A DNA stretch of 64,000 nucleotides from Nostoc sp. JL33 (GTDB lineage: Bacteria > Cyanobacteriota > Cyanobacteriia > Cyanobacteriales > Nostocaceae): the NCBI RefSeq assembly GCF_017114985.1, contig NZ_JABXKP010000049.1, positions 62,001 to 126,000 of the forward strand. The letters run 5' to 3'. Below, in pieces: positions 45,223 to 53,309 of this stretch. The notes under the pieces were generated by a model, which was not told the origin of the DNA, searched no databases, and worked only from the letters and a program-made list of their open reading frames with translations. The position numbers and the translations under genes were made by a program. Position 1 is the first letter of the stretch. Each line of letters begins with the position of its first letter.

Positions 45223-46371
45223 ATGATCCAAAGTGTAAATCCCATCCCTGCCTTTGATATTAAGCAGCAATACACCACCATCGAAGCAGAAGTAAGTGCA
45301 GCTGTTTTAGAAGTTTTGGCTTCTGGCCGCTATATCGGCGGCCCCTTAGTCGAAGGCTTTGAGCAACAGTTTGCCGCTTATAATACTGTTACTGAATGTG
45401 TGGCTTGTAATTCTGGTACTGATGCGCTCTACTTAGCGTTACGAGTCTTGGGCATTGGTGCAGGCGATGAAGTGATTACAACGCCTTTCACCTTTATTGC
45501 GACATCTGAAGTAATTAGCGCCGTGGGTGCAAAGCCTGTTTTCGTTGATATTGACGCTACTACGTTTAATTTGGATGTGGAGCAAGTAGCGGCGGCGATT
45601 ACACCCAAAACCAAAGCGATTATCCCGGTTCACCTATTTGGACAACCTGTGGATATGACATCATTGATGGCGATCGCTCAGTCTCACAATTTGGCAATAA
45701 TTGAAGATTGCGCTCAGTCTACAGGAGCAATTTGGGCTGATCAAAAAGTCGGAAGCATTGGGCATATTGGTTGCTTTAGTTTCTACCCTACCAAAAATCT
45801 TGGTGGTTGCGGCGATGGCGGAGCAATAACGACTAATGACCCAGCGATCGCCACTAAACTGCGAATACTACGAGATCATGGCAGTAGAATTAGATATTTA
45901 CATGAAGAAATCGGTGTAAATAGCCGCTTGGATGCTCTCCAAGCAGCTATTTTGCAGATTAAGCTACGTTATTTAGATATTTGGAATGATCGAAGAGGAG
46001 ATATCGCCAACTATTACTACCAGTTCCTCAGTAAAATTCCGGGGATCATCCCGCCCCAAGAATTACCTGGGAGTATTGGAGTATGGAATCAATACACTAT
46101 TCGCATATCAGGCCAAGGGCGAAATGGTTCTAGCGCCAAATATCGAGATTGGGTGCGTAGTCAATTGCAAGAGCAGGGCGTGAGTTCAATGATTTACTAC
46201 CCCCACCCTTTACATTTGCAGCCAGTTTATCAAAGTCTGGGCTATCAAATTGGGGACTTACCAATAGCAGAGCAAGCTTGCCATGAAGTCATATCCTTGC
46301 CTATGTTCCCAGAACTAACACAACAGCAGCAAGACCAGGTGATTTATGCCTTGAAGGATTGTTTGGGGTGA
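45223..46371 (+). CDS. DegT/DnrJ/EryC1/StrS family sugar aminotransferase
   Basis: 382 residues, the standard size. PLP-dependent aminotransferase of nucleotide-sugar 3-/4-keto intermediates for surface polysaccharides or glycosides. Key parts: 'ACNSGTDALYLALRVLGIG' (phosphate cup), 'TPFTFIATSEVI', 'IEDCAQSTGA' and the Schiff-base lysine in 'FSFYPTKNLGGCGDGG'. 'HGSRIRYLHEEIGVNSRLDALQAAIL' (in part) completes the active site. No sugar-nucleotide genes flank it, so its substrate cannot be inferred here. ATG 45223. A low-complexity spacer follows, then the Ycf23-like gene in the opposite direction. Confidence 0.92.
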   Translation: MIQSVNPIPAFDIKQQYTTIEAEVSAAVLEVLASGRYIGGPLVEGFEQQFAAYNTVTECVACNSGTDALYLALRVLGIGAGDEVITTPFTFIATSEVISAVGAKPVFVDIDATTFNLDVEQVAAAITPKTKAIIPVHLFGQPVDMTSLMAIAQSHNLAIIEDCAQSTGAIWADQKVGSIGHIGCFSFYPTKNLGGCGDGGAITTNDPAIATKLRILRDHGSRIRYLHEEIGVNSRLDALQAAILQIKLRYLDIWNDRRGDIANYYYQFLSKIPGIIPPQELPGSIGVWNQYTIRISGQGRNGSSAKYRDWVRSQLQEQGVSSMIYYPHPLHLQPVYQSLGYQIGDLPIAEQACHEVISLPMFPELTQQQQDQVIYALKDCLG

Positions 46372-46465
46372 GGGGAGTAGGGAGTAGGGAATAGGGAGGA
46401 AGAGGGAATAGGGAGTAGGGAATTTTAATATTCACCACTCCCCACTCCCCACTCCCCATTAAAAA
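46372..46465. repeat. G-rich/C-rich STRR inverted spacer
   Basis: Tandem 'gggagta' units (about 46374-46422) are followed by 'ccccactccccactccc' (about 46436-46458). Together these form an imperfect inverted region between two convergent genes. It could act as a bidirectional transcription stop. Confidence 0.55.
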
Positions 46466-47212
46466 CTAAGCGATCACGCGGCTGCTAGCAGTCGCTAAGG
46501 CTTCTACTAAGCTACGCACGGCGGCAATCATTGCCACTTCGCTATTGAGTTGGTTGATGGCGGAACCAACACCAACACCAGCAGCACCAGCCGCGATCGC
46601 TAAAGGTGCGGTAACGCTAGAAATGCCTGAAGCACACAATACTGGTACTGACACCACACGGGAAATCTCAAAAGCTGCTGCCAAGGTGGGAGCAGCTTTT
46701 TCAATTAATCCTAGAGTTCCAGGGTGAACTGGATTACTGCTAGTACCGCCTTCGGTTTGGATAATGTCCGCTCCAGCTTTCACCAGTTCTTCTGCTAACT
46801 GTACCTGTTGATCTAGTTCCAGGATGTGGGGAACGGTGACAGATAGGGTGATTTCTGGGAAAAGAGCGCGGGTTTGCTTAGTCAGCGCTAGCACTTCTGG
46901 AGCCTCAAAGCGGCGTCCTTGAGCATAAAAGGAATCGAAATTCCCGATTTCAATTAAATCAGCACCAGCTGCCACAGCTTGCACAAATTTCTCTGGTTCT
47001 ACTGCTGATACACAAATTGGTAATTTTGTCAAAGTTTTAGCTAGCTGGACTAAGGCTGCATCGGCGGCAATATCGACAAAAGTAGCACCGCCAAATTCAG
47101 CAGCTTTAACGGTAGCGGCGACGCTAGCGGCGTCGAAGTTATTCAAGCCGCTAATCACTTTCAGAACGCGGCGGTTAGTAAATGCACGTTGGAGTGTGGA
47201 ATATATCGTCAT
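46466..47212 (-). CDS. DUF561/Ycf23-like TIM-barrel protein
   Basis: 248 residues, uniform alpha/beta repeat pattern of a TIM barrel. Segments 'GLNNFDAASVAATVKAAEFGG', 'GADLIEIGNFDSFY' and 'VPVLCASGISSVTAPLAIAAGA' in part match the Ycf23/DUF561 family encoded in cyanobacteria and red/glaucophyte plastids. Glycine-rich 'AAGAAGVGVGSAIN' resembles a phosphate-binding end. The reaction is unknown. Convergent with the DegT gene, divergent from the methyltransferase. ATG 47212. Confidence 0.88.
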   Translation of the reverse strand: MTIYSTLQRAFTNRRVLKVISGLNNFDAASVAATVKAAEFGGATFVDIAADAALVQLAKTLTKLPICVSAVEPEKFVQAVAAGADLIEIGNFDSFYAQGRRFEAPEVLALTKQTRALFPEITLSVTVPHILELDQQVQLAEELVKAGADIIQTEGGTSSNPVHPGTLGLIEKAAPTLAAAFEISRVVSVPVLCASGISSVTAPLAIAAGAAGVGVGSAINQLNSEVAMIAAVRSLVEALATASSRVIA

Positions 47213-47494
47213 GGTTGGGCTTTTGATAGCTACGAAAATTAGGTATATTCTACCGTCCCTCAGTTGATGAAGGACTAAATCACTATAGTAGTTGCCAAAT
47301 TTTGATAGTTTTATTCTTTTTTCGGATTTGCGTAGTTTACCGCCGCAGGCATCGCTATCTTATAAAATTTTGCTCTTGGAGTTTACTCTCCCCATTCAGC
47401 TAGGTATTAAATGCAGCACAGCAATACCATATACCATAAAGTTTAGCAGATACCTATGTGAAAATAATTAAGTTATTCTTTTCGGGAGGAAGAT
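47213..47494. other. Divergent intergenic region
   Basis: 282 bp between the Ycf23-like gene and the methyltransferase gene. It holds the promoters of both, but no clear motif is seen. The piece 'cgtagtttaccgccgcaggcatcgct' (around 47331-47356) resembles the segment near 12153-12175, another dispersed short repeat. Confidence 0.4.
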
Positions 47495-48298
47495 ATGACT
47501 GAAGAAATAATCGCAAAGTTTGATGAGAAAGAAATACTTGAACTCTGGGATAATAGAGCGGGAGACTGGGATATTCAAGTTGGCGAGGATGGCGACAGCA
47601 ATCGAATTCTCAACTCAGATCCAGTACTATGGAGTTTCGCTGGTAATGTTGCGGGATTGTCTGTCCTCGATGCTGGTTGTGGCACAGGATATCTGGCACG
47701 CCAGCTTTGCCTTAAAGGAGCCAGTGTAACTGCTGTAGATTTTTCACCTCAAATGATCGAAATTGCTCAATTCAGAGCTAGCCAAAATAATCTAGATATA
47801 GATTTTCATTTGGATTCATGCACTGAACTCAAGTCGCTTCCAGATGAGCAATTTGATCTGATCATCTCCAATTACGTTCTCATGGATTTGCTTGATCTCG
47901 AAGGAGCAATAAGGGCATTCAATCGTGTTCTCAAGCCTAGTGGTATTGCAATCTTGGTGTTCTCACATCCTTGTTTTCCCCAAGGCAACTCGACGACTCT
48001 AAATGAGGATGGGACGGTTTGTTATGGTTGGACTTCTTCTTATTTTGAAAGGACGCAACGCAACGACCAACCTTGGAACCATTTTACAACACCATTTATC
48101 TGGTTTCATCGTCCTCTTTCCGATTACTGGAAAGCTTTCAAGGCAGCAGGTTTTTCTGTGGACGAATTTGAAGAGCCAAGAATTACCCCAGAGCGATATC
48201 ATCTTGCAGAAAACGACCAGAAGCTCTTCAATTCCAAAACACGTCCCTATTCGGTAGTTTTTAAACTCCAGAAAGTTAAAATAATTCGTAATTCGTAA
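47495..48298 (+). CDS. Class I SAM-dependent methyltransferase
   Basis: 267 residues. 'SVLDAGCGTGYLARQLCLKG' is the glycine-rich SAM-binding motif I, followed by 'SVTAVDFSPQMIEIAQ' and 'FDLIISNYVLMDL' (motif IV region). A small-molecule or lipid methyltransferase is possible; the substrate is unknown. A strong GGGAGG (47484-47489) precedes ATG 47495. The C-terminus ('KIIRNS') and stop codon lie inside a tandem heptamer repeat, so the native end may have been replaced. Confidence 0.88.
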   Translation: MTEEIIAKFDEKEILELWDNRAGDWDIQVGEDGDSNRILNSDPVLWSFAGNVAGLSVLDAGCGTGYLARQLCLKGASVTAVDFSPQMIEIAQFRASQNNLDIDFHLDSCTELKSLPDEQFDLIISNYVLMDLLDLEGAIRAFNRVLKPSGIAILVFSHPCFPQGNSTTLNEDGTVCYGWTSSYFERTQRNDQPWNHFTTPFIWFHRPLSDYWKAFKAAGFSVDEFEEPRITPERYHLAENDQKLFNSKTRPYSVVFKLQKVKIIRNS

Positions 48299-48350
48299 TT
48301 CGTAATTCGTAATGGGCTACGCCCCGCTACGCTAACGTAATTCGTAATTA
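48283..48350. repeat. Tandem heptamer STRR (taattcg) with HIP-like spacer
   Basis: The unit 'taattcg' is repeated about four times at 48283-48314, and twice more at about 48335-48349, around a GC-rich 20-bp piece. The stop codon of the methyltransferase is within this array. A typical STRR of heterocystous cyanobacteria. Confidence 0.75.
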
Positions 48351-48352
48351 TC

Positions 48353-48895
48353 CTAATCAAACTCTGGAGGCCACAAATCTGCAATTGGTACTTCCCATCC
48401 TGGGAGCAGTTCGGGAACTGTTAAAACATCGCCATCACGGAGTATTATTGCCTCTTGTCCAAAGTTGTAAACTTCAACAATCCGCTCATCGGGATTGAGC
48501 AAAATTCCTACTTTAGTTCCCAAACTCAGAAATTCTTGAATCTTGACTCTTAGATCCTCTAAATTATCGCTAGGGGACTTCACCTCTACAGTCAAATCGG
48601 GAGCCAATTGAGCAAAAGACTTGGGACTGCGACGCAAGCGTTCGGCTAAAACAAATGAGGCATCCGGTGCGCGCAAATCTGAATTTGGCAATCTGAAACC
48701 AGCGCTAGAAGCTGTTGTTCGTCCGAGTTTGCGCGGTCTAACCCAGTTATCTAACTGGGCAATCATCGCGGCTGCGACCTCATCTGATTCGTATCCTGAT
48801 GGACTCATAACAATAATATTACCCTTGACTAGTTCCATACGAAAGTCGGGATGCTGTTGCTGCATTTGTTCCAAGTCTTCAAGCGTCAGGGACAT
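48353..48895 (-). CDS. Uma2 family (DUF820) nuclease-like protein
   Basis: 180 residues with the compact Uma2 pattern: 'FRMELVKGNIIVMSPSG', 'DLRAPDASFVLAERL', 'APDLTVEVKSPSDN' (the E...K core), 'KIQEFLSLGTKVGILLNPDE'. The catalytic Glu-x-Lys of the PD-(D/E)XK fold is present as 'VEVKSPSD'. Divergent from the following Uma2 gene with 85 bp between them, so the two share a promoter region. ATG 48895. Function unknown. Confidence 0.85.
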   Translation of the reverse strand: MSLTLEDLEQMQQQHPDFRMELVKGNIIVMSPSGYESDEVAAAMIAQLDNWVRPRKLGRTTASSAGFRLPNSDLRAPDASFVLAERLRRSPKSFAQLAPDLTVEVKSPSDNLEDLRVKIQEFLSLGTKVGILLNPDERIVEVYNFGQEAIILRDGDVLTVPELLPGWEVPIADLWPPEFD

Positions 48896-48980
48896 AAAAC
48901 CTCTCTAGGAGCGATCGCTTTCTTTTGCCTAGAATTACTATATCGTAATACTTATAGACCTCTCCAGGAGCGATCGCCTC

Positions 48981-49577
48981 ATGAATTCCCCAGTCATCGC
49001 CAAACCTGTCACTCCAAAGACTTCCTATGTTTTGCTGTATAACGTCAGTTGGGATCAACTAGAAAAGCTAGATGTAGACCTAGAAGGTACAGGTGCGCGA
49101 CTAACTTATTTAGATGGAATTTTAGAAATTATGTCACCACCTTCCGATGACCATGAAGATGCTAAAAGTACTACAAGTCTTTTATTAGAGGCATACCTGA
49201 GAGAAAAGAAAATTCGCTTCTATGTTAGAGGAAGTGCTACACTCGGCAAACGCAAAGATGGTACGCGACGAGAACCAGATGAGTCTTATAACTTTGGGGC
49301 TAAAAAACCGATTCCAGATTTGATTATTGAAATTACTGTCACCAGTGGCGGCATTAATAAGTTGGATATATACAAGCGTCTGAAAGTTCCAGAAGTCTGG
49401 TTTTGGGAAGATGGGTTGCTTTCGGTATATTGTTTGCGAGACGAGGAATATGAAAAAGCGTCCCAAAGTTCTTTTTTCCCAGATTTAGATATAGAATTGC
49501 TAGCCCAGTATTCGCGTATGGCGGATCAGTATGATGCAGTCAATGAGTTTAGTCAGGTGATTCGAGAACATGGATGA
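48981..49577 (+). CDS. Uma2 family (DUF820) nuclease-like protein
   Basis: 198 residues. Uma2 features: 'YLDGILEIMSPPSDDHEDAK', the acidic 'EPDESYNFG' preceding 'PDLIIEITVTSGG' (core Glu), and 'PEVWFWEDGLLSVY'. It is a more divergent subtype than its upstream partner on the other strand. The two genes face apart from an 85-bp gap containing two GCGATCGC sites. ATG 48981 is the first usable start. The stop is 22 bp from the end of the convergent STAND gene. Confidence 0.85.
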   Translation: MNSPVIAKPVTPKTSYVLLYNVSWDQLEKLDVDLEGTGARLTYLDGILEIMSPPSDDHEDAKSTTSLLLEAYLREKKIRFYVRGSATLGKRKDGTRREPDESYNFGAKKPIPDLIIEITVTSGGINKLDIYKRLKVPEVWFWEDGLLSVYCLRDEEYEKASQSSFFPDLDIELLAQYSRMADQYDAVNEFSQVIREHG

Positions 49578-49599
49578 AGGCAAAATCGAATAATATTGC

Positions 49600-51954
49600 T
49601 TATTTTTCAAAACACTCCATTGCTGTTTGTACTTTCTCAACTTGCTTGGGTGCTTGCATTTCGTTAAAGAGTGCGATCGCTTGCAGAAAAGTTTCCCTAC
49701 TCTGAGCAATTTCACCCATTTTTTTATGAGTCAATGCAAACTGATAATAAGCCTCGGCTAAGTCTGATTTAGCACCGATTTTATCAATAATTTCTATTGC
49801 TTCTGAATGATTAAAAATTGCTTTTGTAAATTCTCCCTGTTCTCGAAAAAGTTCGGCGAGACAACTTATAGCTTTAGCTTTAATCTGGGTAAAGTTGTTT
49901 TCTTCAGCATGAAGTATAGCTTGTTGGCACAATTCAAAGGATTTTTTAAGATTACCTAAATTTTTATAAGTTAAGCAGAGATTTACTAAACTATGTCCTA
50001 TTCCCCATAAAGTCACCCTAGTTGATGACATGGCATAAAAAGCCTGTTCAGCAAGATGAAAGGCATCTTCTCTGCTACCAGAGCATGATTTTATCAAAGC
50101 CAAACAGCATTGAGAATATGCCATATAATCATCAAGATTGCTATTTTGTTCAGCTAGGCTACAAACAGAATTGAAACAATATTCGGCTGCTTCTATTTCC
50201 CATAATTCAAGTTTGCAAAGCCCTGTATTGAATAAAATAGAAATTTTGGTTGGCTTCTCATCTAATTTACCTAATATTTTTCCGGATTTATCATAGCATT
50301 CTATAGCTTCTCTAATACACCCGATAATTCGATATGTATATCCAAGTATATTGTAAAGTTTAATTAGTCTTTCTGGCGATTTTATCTCGTCTATTAATCG
50401 TTTAATTACAGAGAAATTTTTCTGGAGCAGTCCCAGTTGGTAAAACGAGCAACCCAAAGGCAAACCTATACTCCAATGTTCACCTCGCCCTTGTAAAATT
50501 ACATCACCAGCTTGCTCAAAATCACTAATTTCTACATAGTGATAATAAGCTTCTAAAGCCGTCAAGGCATCATTGATATTTTTGACTATTTCAACCTGTT
50601 GCGTCCAAAATTGTGCGGCTTTTCGGTTTACTAATTCCCATTCTTCATTGACTAACCTTAACCTACTAATCGCTTCATCACGAATTACAGGATGCAGCCA
50701 GTATTGTCCTTTTTTCGCTTCTATTAAAGACAAATCTTGGAGAGCTTTAATTACGCCTCTACGTTTGGGTTCTGGTACATCCCAAAGCAAACATAAAACT
50801 CCCTCGATAGGTAATGAAGTAATATCTTGATAACGATAGCATCCTAAACGACACAGGAGGCGATAGGCTTCTAAGTCATTTTCTTGGAGACGGGTAAATT
50901 GACTAGCAACTAAATCTTTTAATTCTCTTTCTATTAATAAATCTGTACAGTTTTCTTGCCAATAAGTATGTATATCACCGTGAAAATCTGTCAATATTGC
51001 TCCTCGGAGAATTTGCATTGCTTTGGCGTTACCTCCACAAGCTTTGCACATTTCACTGAGAATAGTAGAATCACAATTGATGTGGCGGCGGCTGAAATAC
51101 TGTCGCCAAGCTCCATCATCTAAACCTTCTAGTGTATAGAGATGAACTTCTACACTAGACTCTCGCAAACGCTCACGACTTGTGACTAAAGTAACTGAAT
51201 GCACATCTGAATCTGCTAATACTCTTAATAGGTCAACATAAGGGCGACGATATTCGATAAACTTGCCATTTTTATCGAGAGCAGTTTCTAGATTGTCAAT
51301 AAATACCCCAATTTTAACAGTTTGCTCTCGCAGTTTCCGCCGTAATCGCTTTAAATTGATGCCAAAATCGCGTCCCGGTTCTTCGTTAAAGTCTCGCCGC
51401 AGCCATTCTTCAACCACACTCTCTACAGGAGTGATGTTTTGGATTTCTGTGGCCATCCATAGTTCCAGAACAAAATCAAATTTTTGACTTTTAAAATATT
51501 TGCGTGCTAAGGTTGTTTTGCCAACGCCGCCTTTACCCTGGATGAGGATAACTTTTGCTCCTCGACTGACGAGGGTGTGGAGTTCGGCTATTTGGCGATC
51601 GCGCCCCACGAAGTTAGAATCTAAATCTTGGGAATTAGTGCTGTTAGTCGCTATATCTGGAATATCGGGGTTTTTTTGCGAGTGTTGGCTTCTTCTAAAT
51701 CCCTGAACCACTCCCTGGAAGGTAGATTTTGAGACTTTCACTCCTAGCACTTTTGATAGTAAATGCCAAAGTTCTGCACCAACTGCTTTTAAATGCGCTT
51801 CTGTATAATTACAGCTATTGGCAATATCCTGGTAAGTCCGCTTTTCATCCTCCCACAAATGACGCAAGATAATCCTTTGAGTTTTATCTAAGTGTTCTCC
51901 CGTCTTGAGAAAAACCAAGTTATCTACAAACTCTAAGGCTTCTTCTACACCCAT
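49600..51954 (-). CDS. STAND ATPase: VMAP-type N-terminal HTH + NB-ARC + TPR
   Basis: 784 residues. The N-terminal ~90 residues ('GVEEALEFVDNLVFLKTGEHL', 'YQDIANSCNYTEAHLKAVGAELW' in part) resemble the winged-helix effector-associated module seen in vWA-MoxR-associated and WD40/NB-ARC proteins of cyanobacteria. Residues ~110-450 are an NB-ARC/AP-ATPase: P-loop '[15 protein letters not shown]' (near 138), 'VKIGVFIDNLETAL' (Walker B), 'VTLVTSRERL'. From about 480, TPR-like helical repeats form a sensor region ('AYYHYVEISDFEQAGDVIL', 'AEAYYQFALTHKKMGEIAQS' in part). STAND proteins act as switches that oligomerise on ligand binding, several in phage defence. No effector enzyme is fused; a partner would have to act in trans. 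ATG 51954. Confidence 0.82.
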   Translation of the reverse strand: MGVEEALEFVDNLVFLKTGEHLDKTQRIILRHLWEDEKRTYQDIANSCNYTEAHLKAVGAELWHLLSKVLGVKVSKSTFQGVVQGFRRSQHSQKNPDIPDIATNSTNSQDLDSNFVGRDRQIAELHTLVSRGAKVILIQGKGGVGKTTLARKYFKSQKFDFVLELWMATEIQNITPVESVVEEWLRRDFNEEPGRDFGINLKRLRRKLREQTVKIGVFIDNLETALDKNGKFIEYRRPYVDLLRVLADSDVHSVTLVTSRERLRESSVEVHLYTLEGLDDGAWRQYFSRRHINCDSTILSEMCKACGGNAKAMQILRGAILTDFHGDIHTYWQENCTDLLIERELKDLVASQFTRLQENDLEAYRLLCRLGCYRYQDITSLPIEGVLCLLWDVPEPKRRGVIKALQDLSLIEAKKGQYWLHPVIRDEAISRLRLVNEEWELVNRKAAQFWTQQVEIVKNINDALTALEAYYHYVEISDFEQAGDVILQGRGEHWSIGLPLGCSFYQLGLLQKNFSVIKRLIDEIKSPERLIKLYNILGYTYRIIGCIREAIECYDKSGKILGKLDEKPTKISILFNTGLCKLELWEIEAAEYCFNSVCSLAEQNSNLDDYMAYSQCCLALIKSCSGSREDAFHLAEQAFYAMSSTRVTLWGIGHSLVNLCLTYKNLGNLKKSFELCQQAILHAEENNFTQIKAKAISCLAELFREQGEFTKAIFNHSEAIEIIDKIGAKSDLAEAYYQFALTHKKMGEIAQSRETFLQAIALFNEMQAPKQVEKVQTAMECFEK

Positions 51955-52469
51955 TTGCGAACTTGATGTATCATTTGTAATTCATTATAACCATATTTTT
52001 ACTACTTATTCCTACCTAGTATACTACAAAATACTTTTTCCTACTCCGTAAAACACTTACTTTATCCGACTGCAAAGCCTTTTTAACTGTATTACTCTTG
52101 TAAGTAATACAGGCAAAGTTAAGTTAAGCGCCTTCCAAAAGTGGTTGAGGAAAGATTTAGAGAGCGCGACTACTGCAAGCTTAGTAAATCACACATATTA
52201 CTTGTTACTGTCCCATATTAATGACTCATGGAAGTGGTGTCTACTAAACAGGCAGTGGGTATTAACTAACTAGATTCTGTAGAGCATATTTACAACTAAG
52301 TAAGTAAGTCGGTGAGAATAAATCAAACTAGATTAAGTAATGTAAAAAATCTTGAGATTAGTTCGTAGTGAGGACTTTAGTCCTCAAATGATGGCTGAAG
52401 CCCTCACTACAAACCTTGAATTATTCACACCGCTCTACTTATGTAAGTCTTTACCCTACAGGAGGTTCA
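51955..52469. other. Intergenic region with palindromic repeat C
   Basis: 515 bp with no credible gene upstream of the small zinc-ribbon-like gene. It includes family C repeat copy 2 (52361-52414). The STAND gene promoter should be in the first 150 bp. Confidence 0.5.
52361..52414. repeat. Dispersed palindromic repeat, family C, copy 2
   Basis: Starts GTTCGTAGTGAGGACTTTAG and ends CCCTCACTACAAACC. Ends are inverted (GTTYGTAGTGAGG-type). Most positions match the copy at 28852-28907, with a variable centre. Confidence 0.7.
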
Positions 52470-52742
52470 ATGATGTTAGACAAAGATTGTCATCATGATT
52501 GCAATCAAAATCAGTGCCCCTTTGCTCAAGATACACGTAATCCCAATAGATATGTTTGCCTCAAATGTGGTGTTGAGCGAGAAATAAATAAGTATTCCTC
52601 CGGTTTCGGCTCGTTTTTGTTGCTGTTGTTGGGCTTGTTTATTTTGTTCCAACTATTAGCTAATTATGACAAGCAAAACGATCCACAAAGGCAGCAACAG
52701 TCTGGGAATAATTCACCGAACAAGGCAATTTTTCACCTGTAA
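52470..52742 (+). CDS. Small zinc-ribbon-like membrane-associated protein
   Basis: 90 residues from ATG 52470 (a second ATG follows at 52473); AGGAGG at 52460-52465 is a strong ribosome binding site that fixes this start, although an upstream ATG at 52416 is in frame. The N-terminal half has a cysteine/histidine pattern: 'DCHHDCNQNQCPFAQ' and 'VCLKCGVE', consistent with a metal-binding ribbon. The next part is a hydrophobic segment ('SFLLLLLGLFILFQLL') and then a polar Q/N-rich tail. Function unknown. Confidence 0.65.
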   Translation: MMLDKDCHHDCNQNQCPFAQDTRNPNRYVCLKCGVEREINKYSSGFGSFLLLLLGLFILFQLLANYDKQNDPQRQQQSGNNSPNKAIFHL

Positions 52743-52767
52743 AACTAATACTGTTCAGACTGCGTAT

Positions 52768-52808
52768 GATTTTCCATAGCCTGATTTTTTCAGGGAGCAT
52801 GGAAAATC
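52768..52808. other. Perfect 10-bp stem hairpin between two small genes
   Basis: GATTTTCCAT (52768-52777) pairs with ATGGAAAATC (52799-52808); an inner CCTGA/TCAGG stem lies within the 21-base loop. It could be an RNA processing or attenuation structure. No T-run follows on the plus strand. Confidence 0.5.
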
Positions 52809-52845
52809 AAAAAGAATATTCACTGCTAAAAATTGAGCTACTTTC

Positions 52846-53085
52846 GTGAGTAAAATTATGAACACTAATCAGGATACGCTTTTATTTCGCTTTGCTTCTA
52901 AATCCTTGAAATATTTCTTGTTGGTGCTATTTGGGATTGCGATCGCCTACGTTCTATCCAGTGGTTTAGGTTTCTTACAAATCATACCCATACTGCTGTA
53001 CCTTTTACAACAGTTTTTGCTTCCACTGGGAATTATCCTGTTGTGTTTAATTACAACAGCAGTAATTATTGAATCCCTGCGTTAA
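52846..53085 (+). CDS. Small membrane protein
   Basis: 79 residues from GTG 52846, or 75 from ATG 52858; neither has a good ribosome binding site, so the start is unsure. Two hydrophobic segments ('YFLLVLFGIAIAYVLSSGLGF' in part, 'ILLYLLQQFLLPLGIILLCL' in part) fill most of the chain. Not recognised. It may be linked with the preceding zinc-ribbon-like gene. Confidence 0.5.
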   Translation: MSKIMNTNQDTLLFRFASKSLKYFLLVLFGIAIAYVLSSGLGFLQIIPILLYLLQQFLLPLGIILLCLITTAVIIESLR

Positions 53086-53309
53086 GAATCGAGGGAGTGG
53101 GGAGTAATTCAATTTTGGATTTGAGATTTGAGATTTGAGATTAACCGCATACTTCATGTAGTTGCTCTGGAAAAGGAATTTTGGATTTGAGATTTATCCT
53201 TAAATCCAAAATCCGTCTTGGAAAGTTCTGATACCTGCGGCGGGCTGCGCCAACGCCAAAAGCCGGGGCTGAGACTTTCCGCAAAATCTAAAATTGAATG
53301 ACTTCTAAC

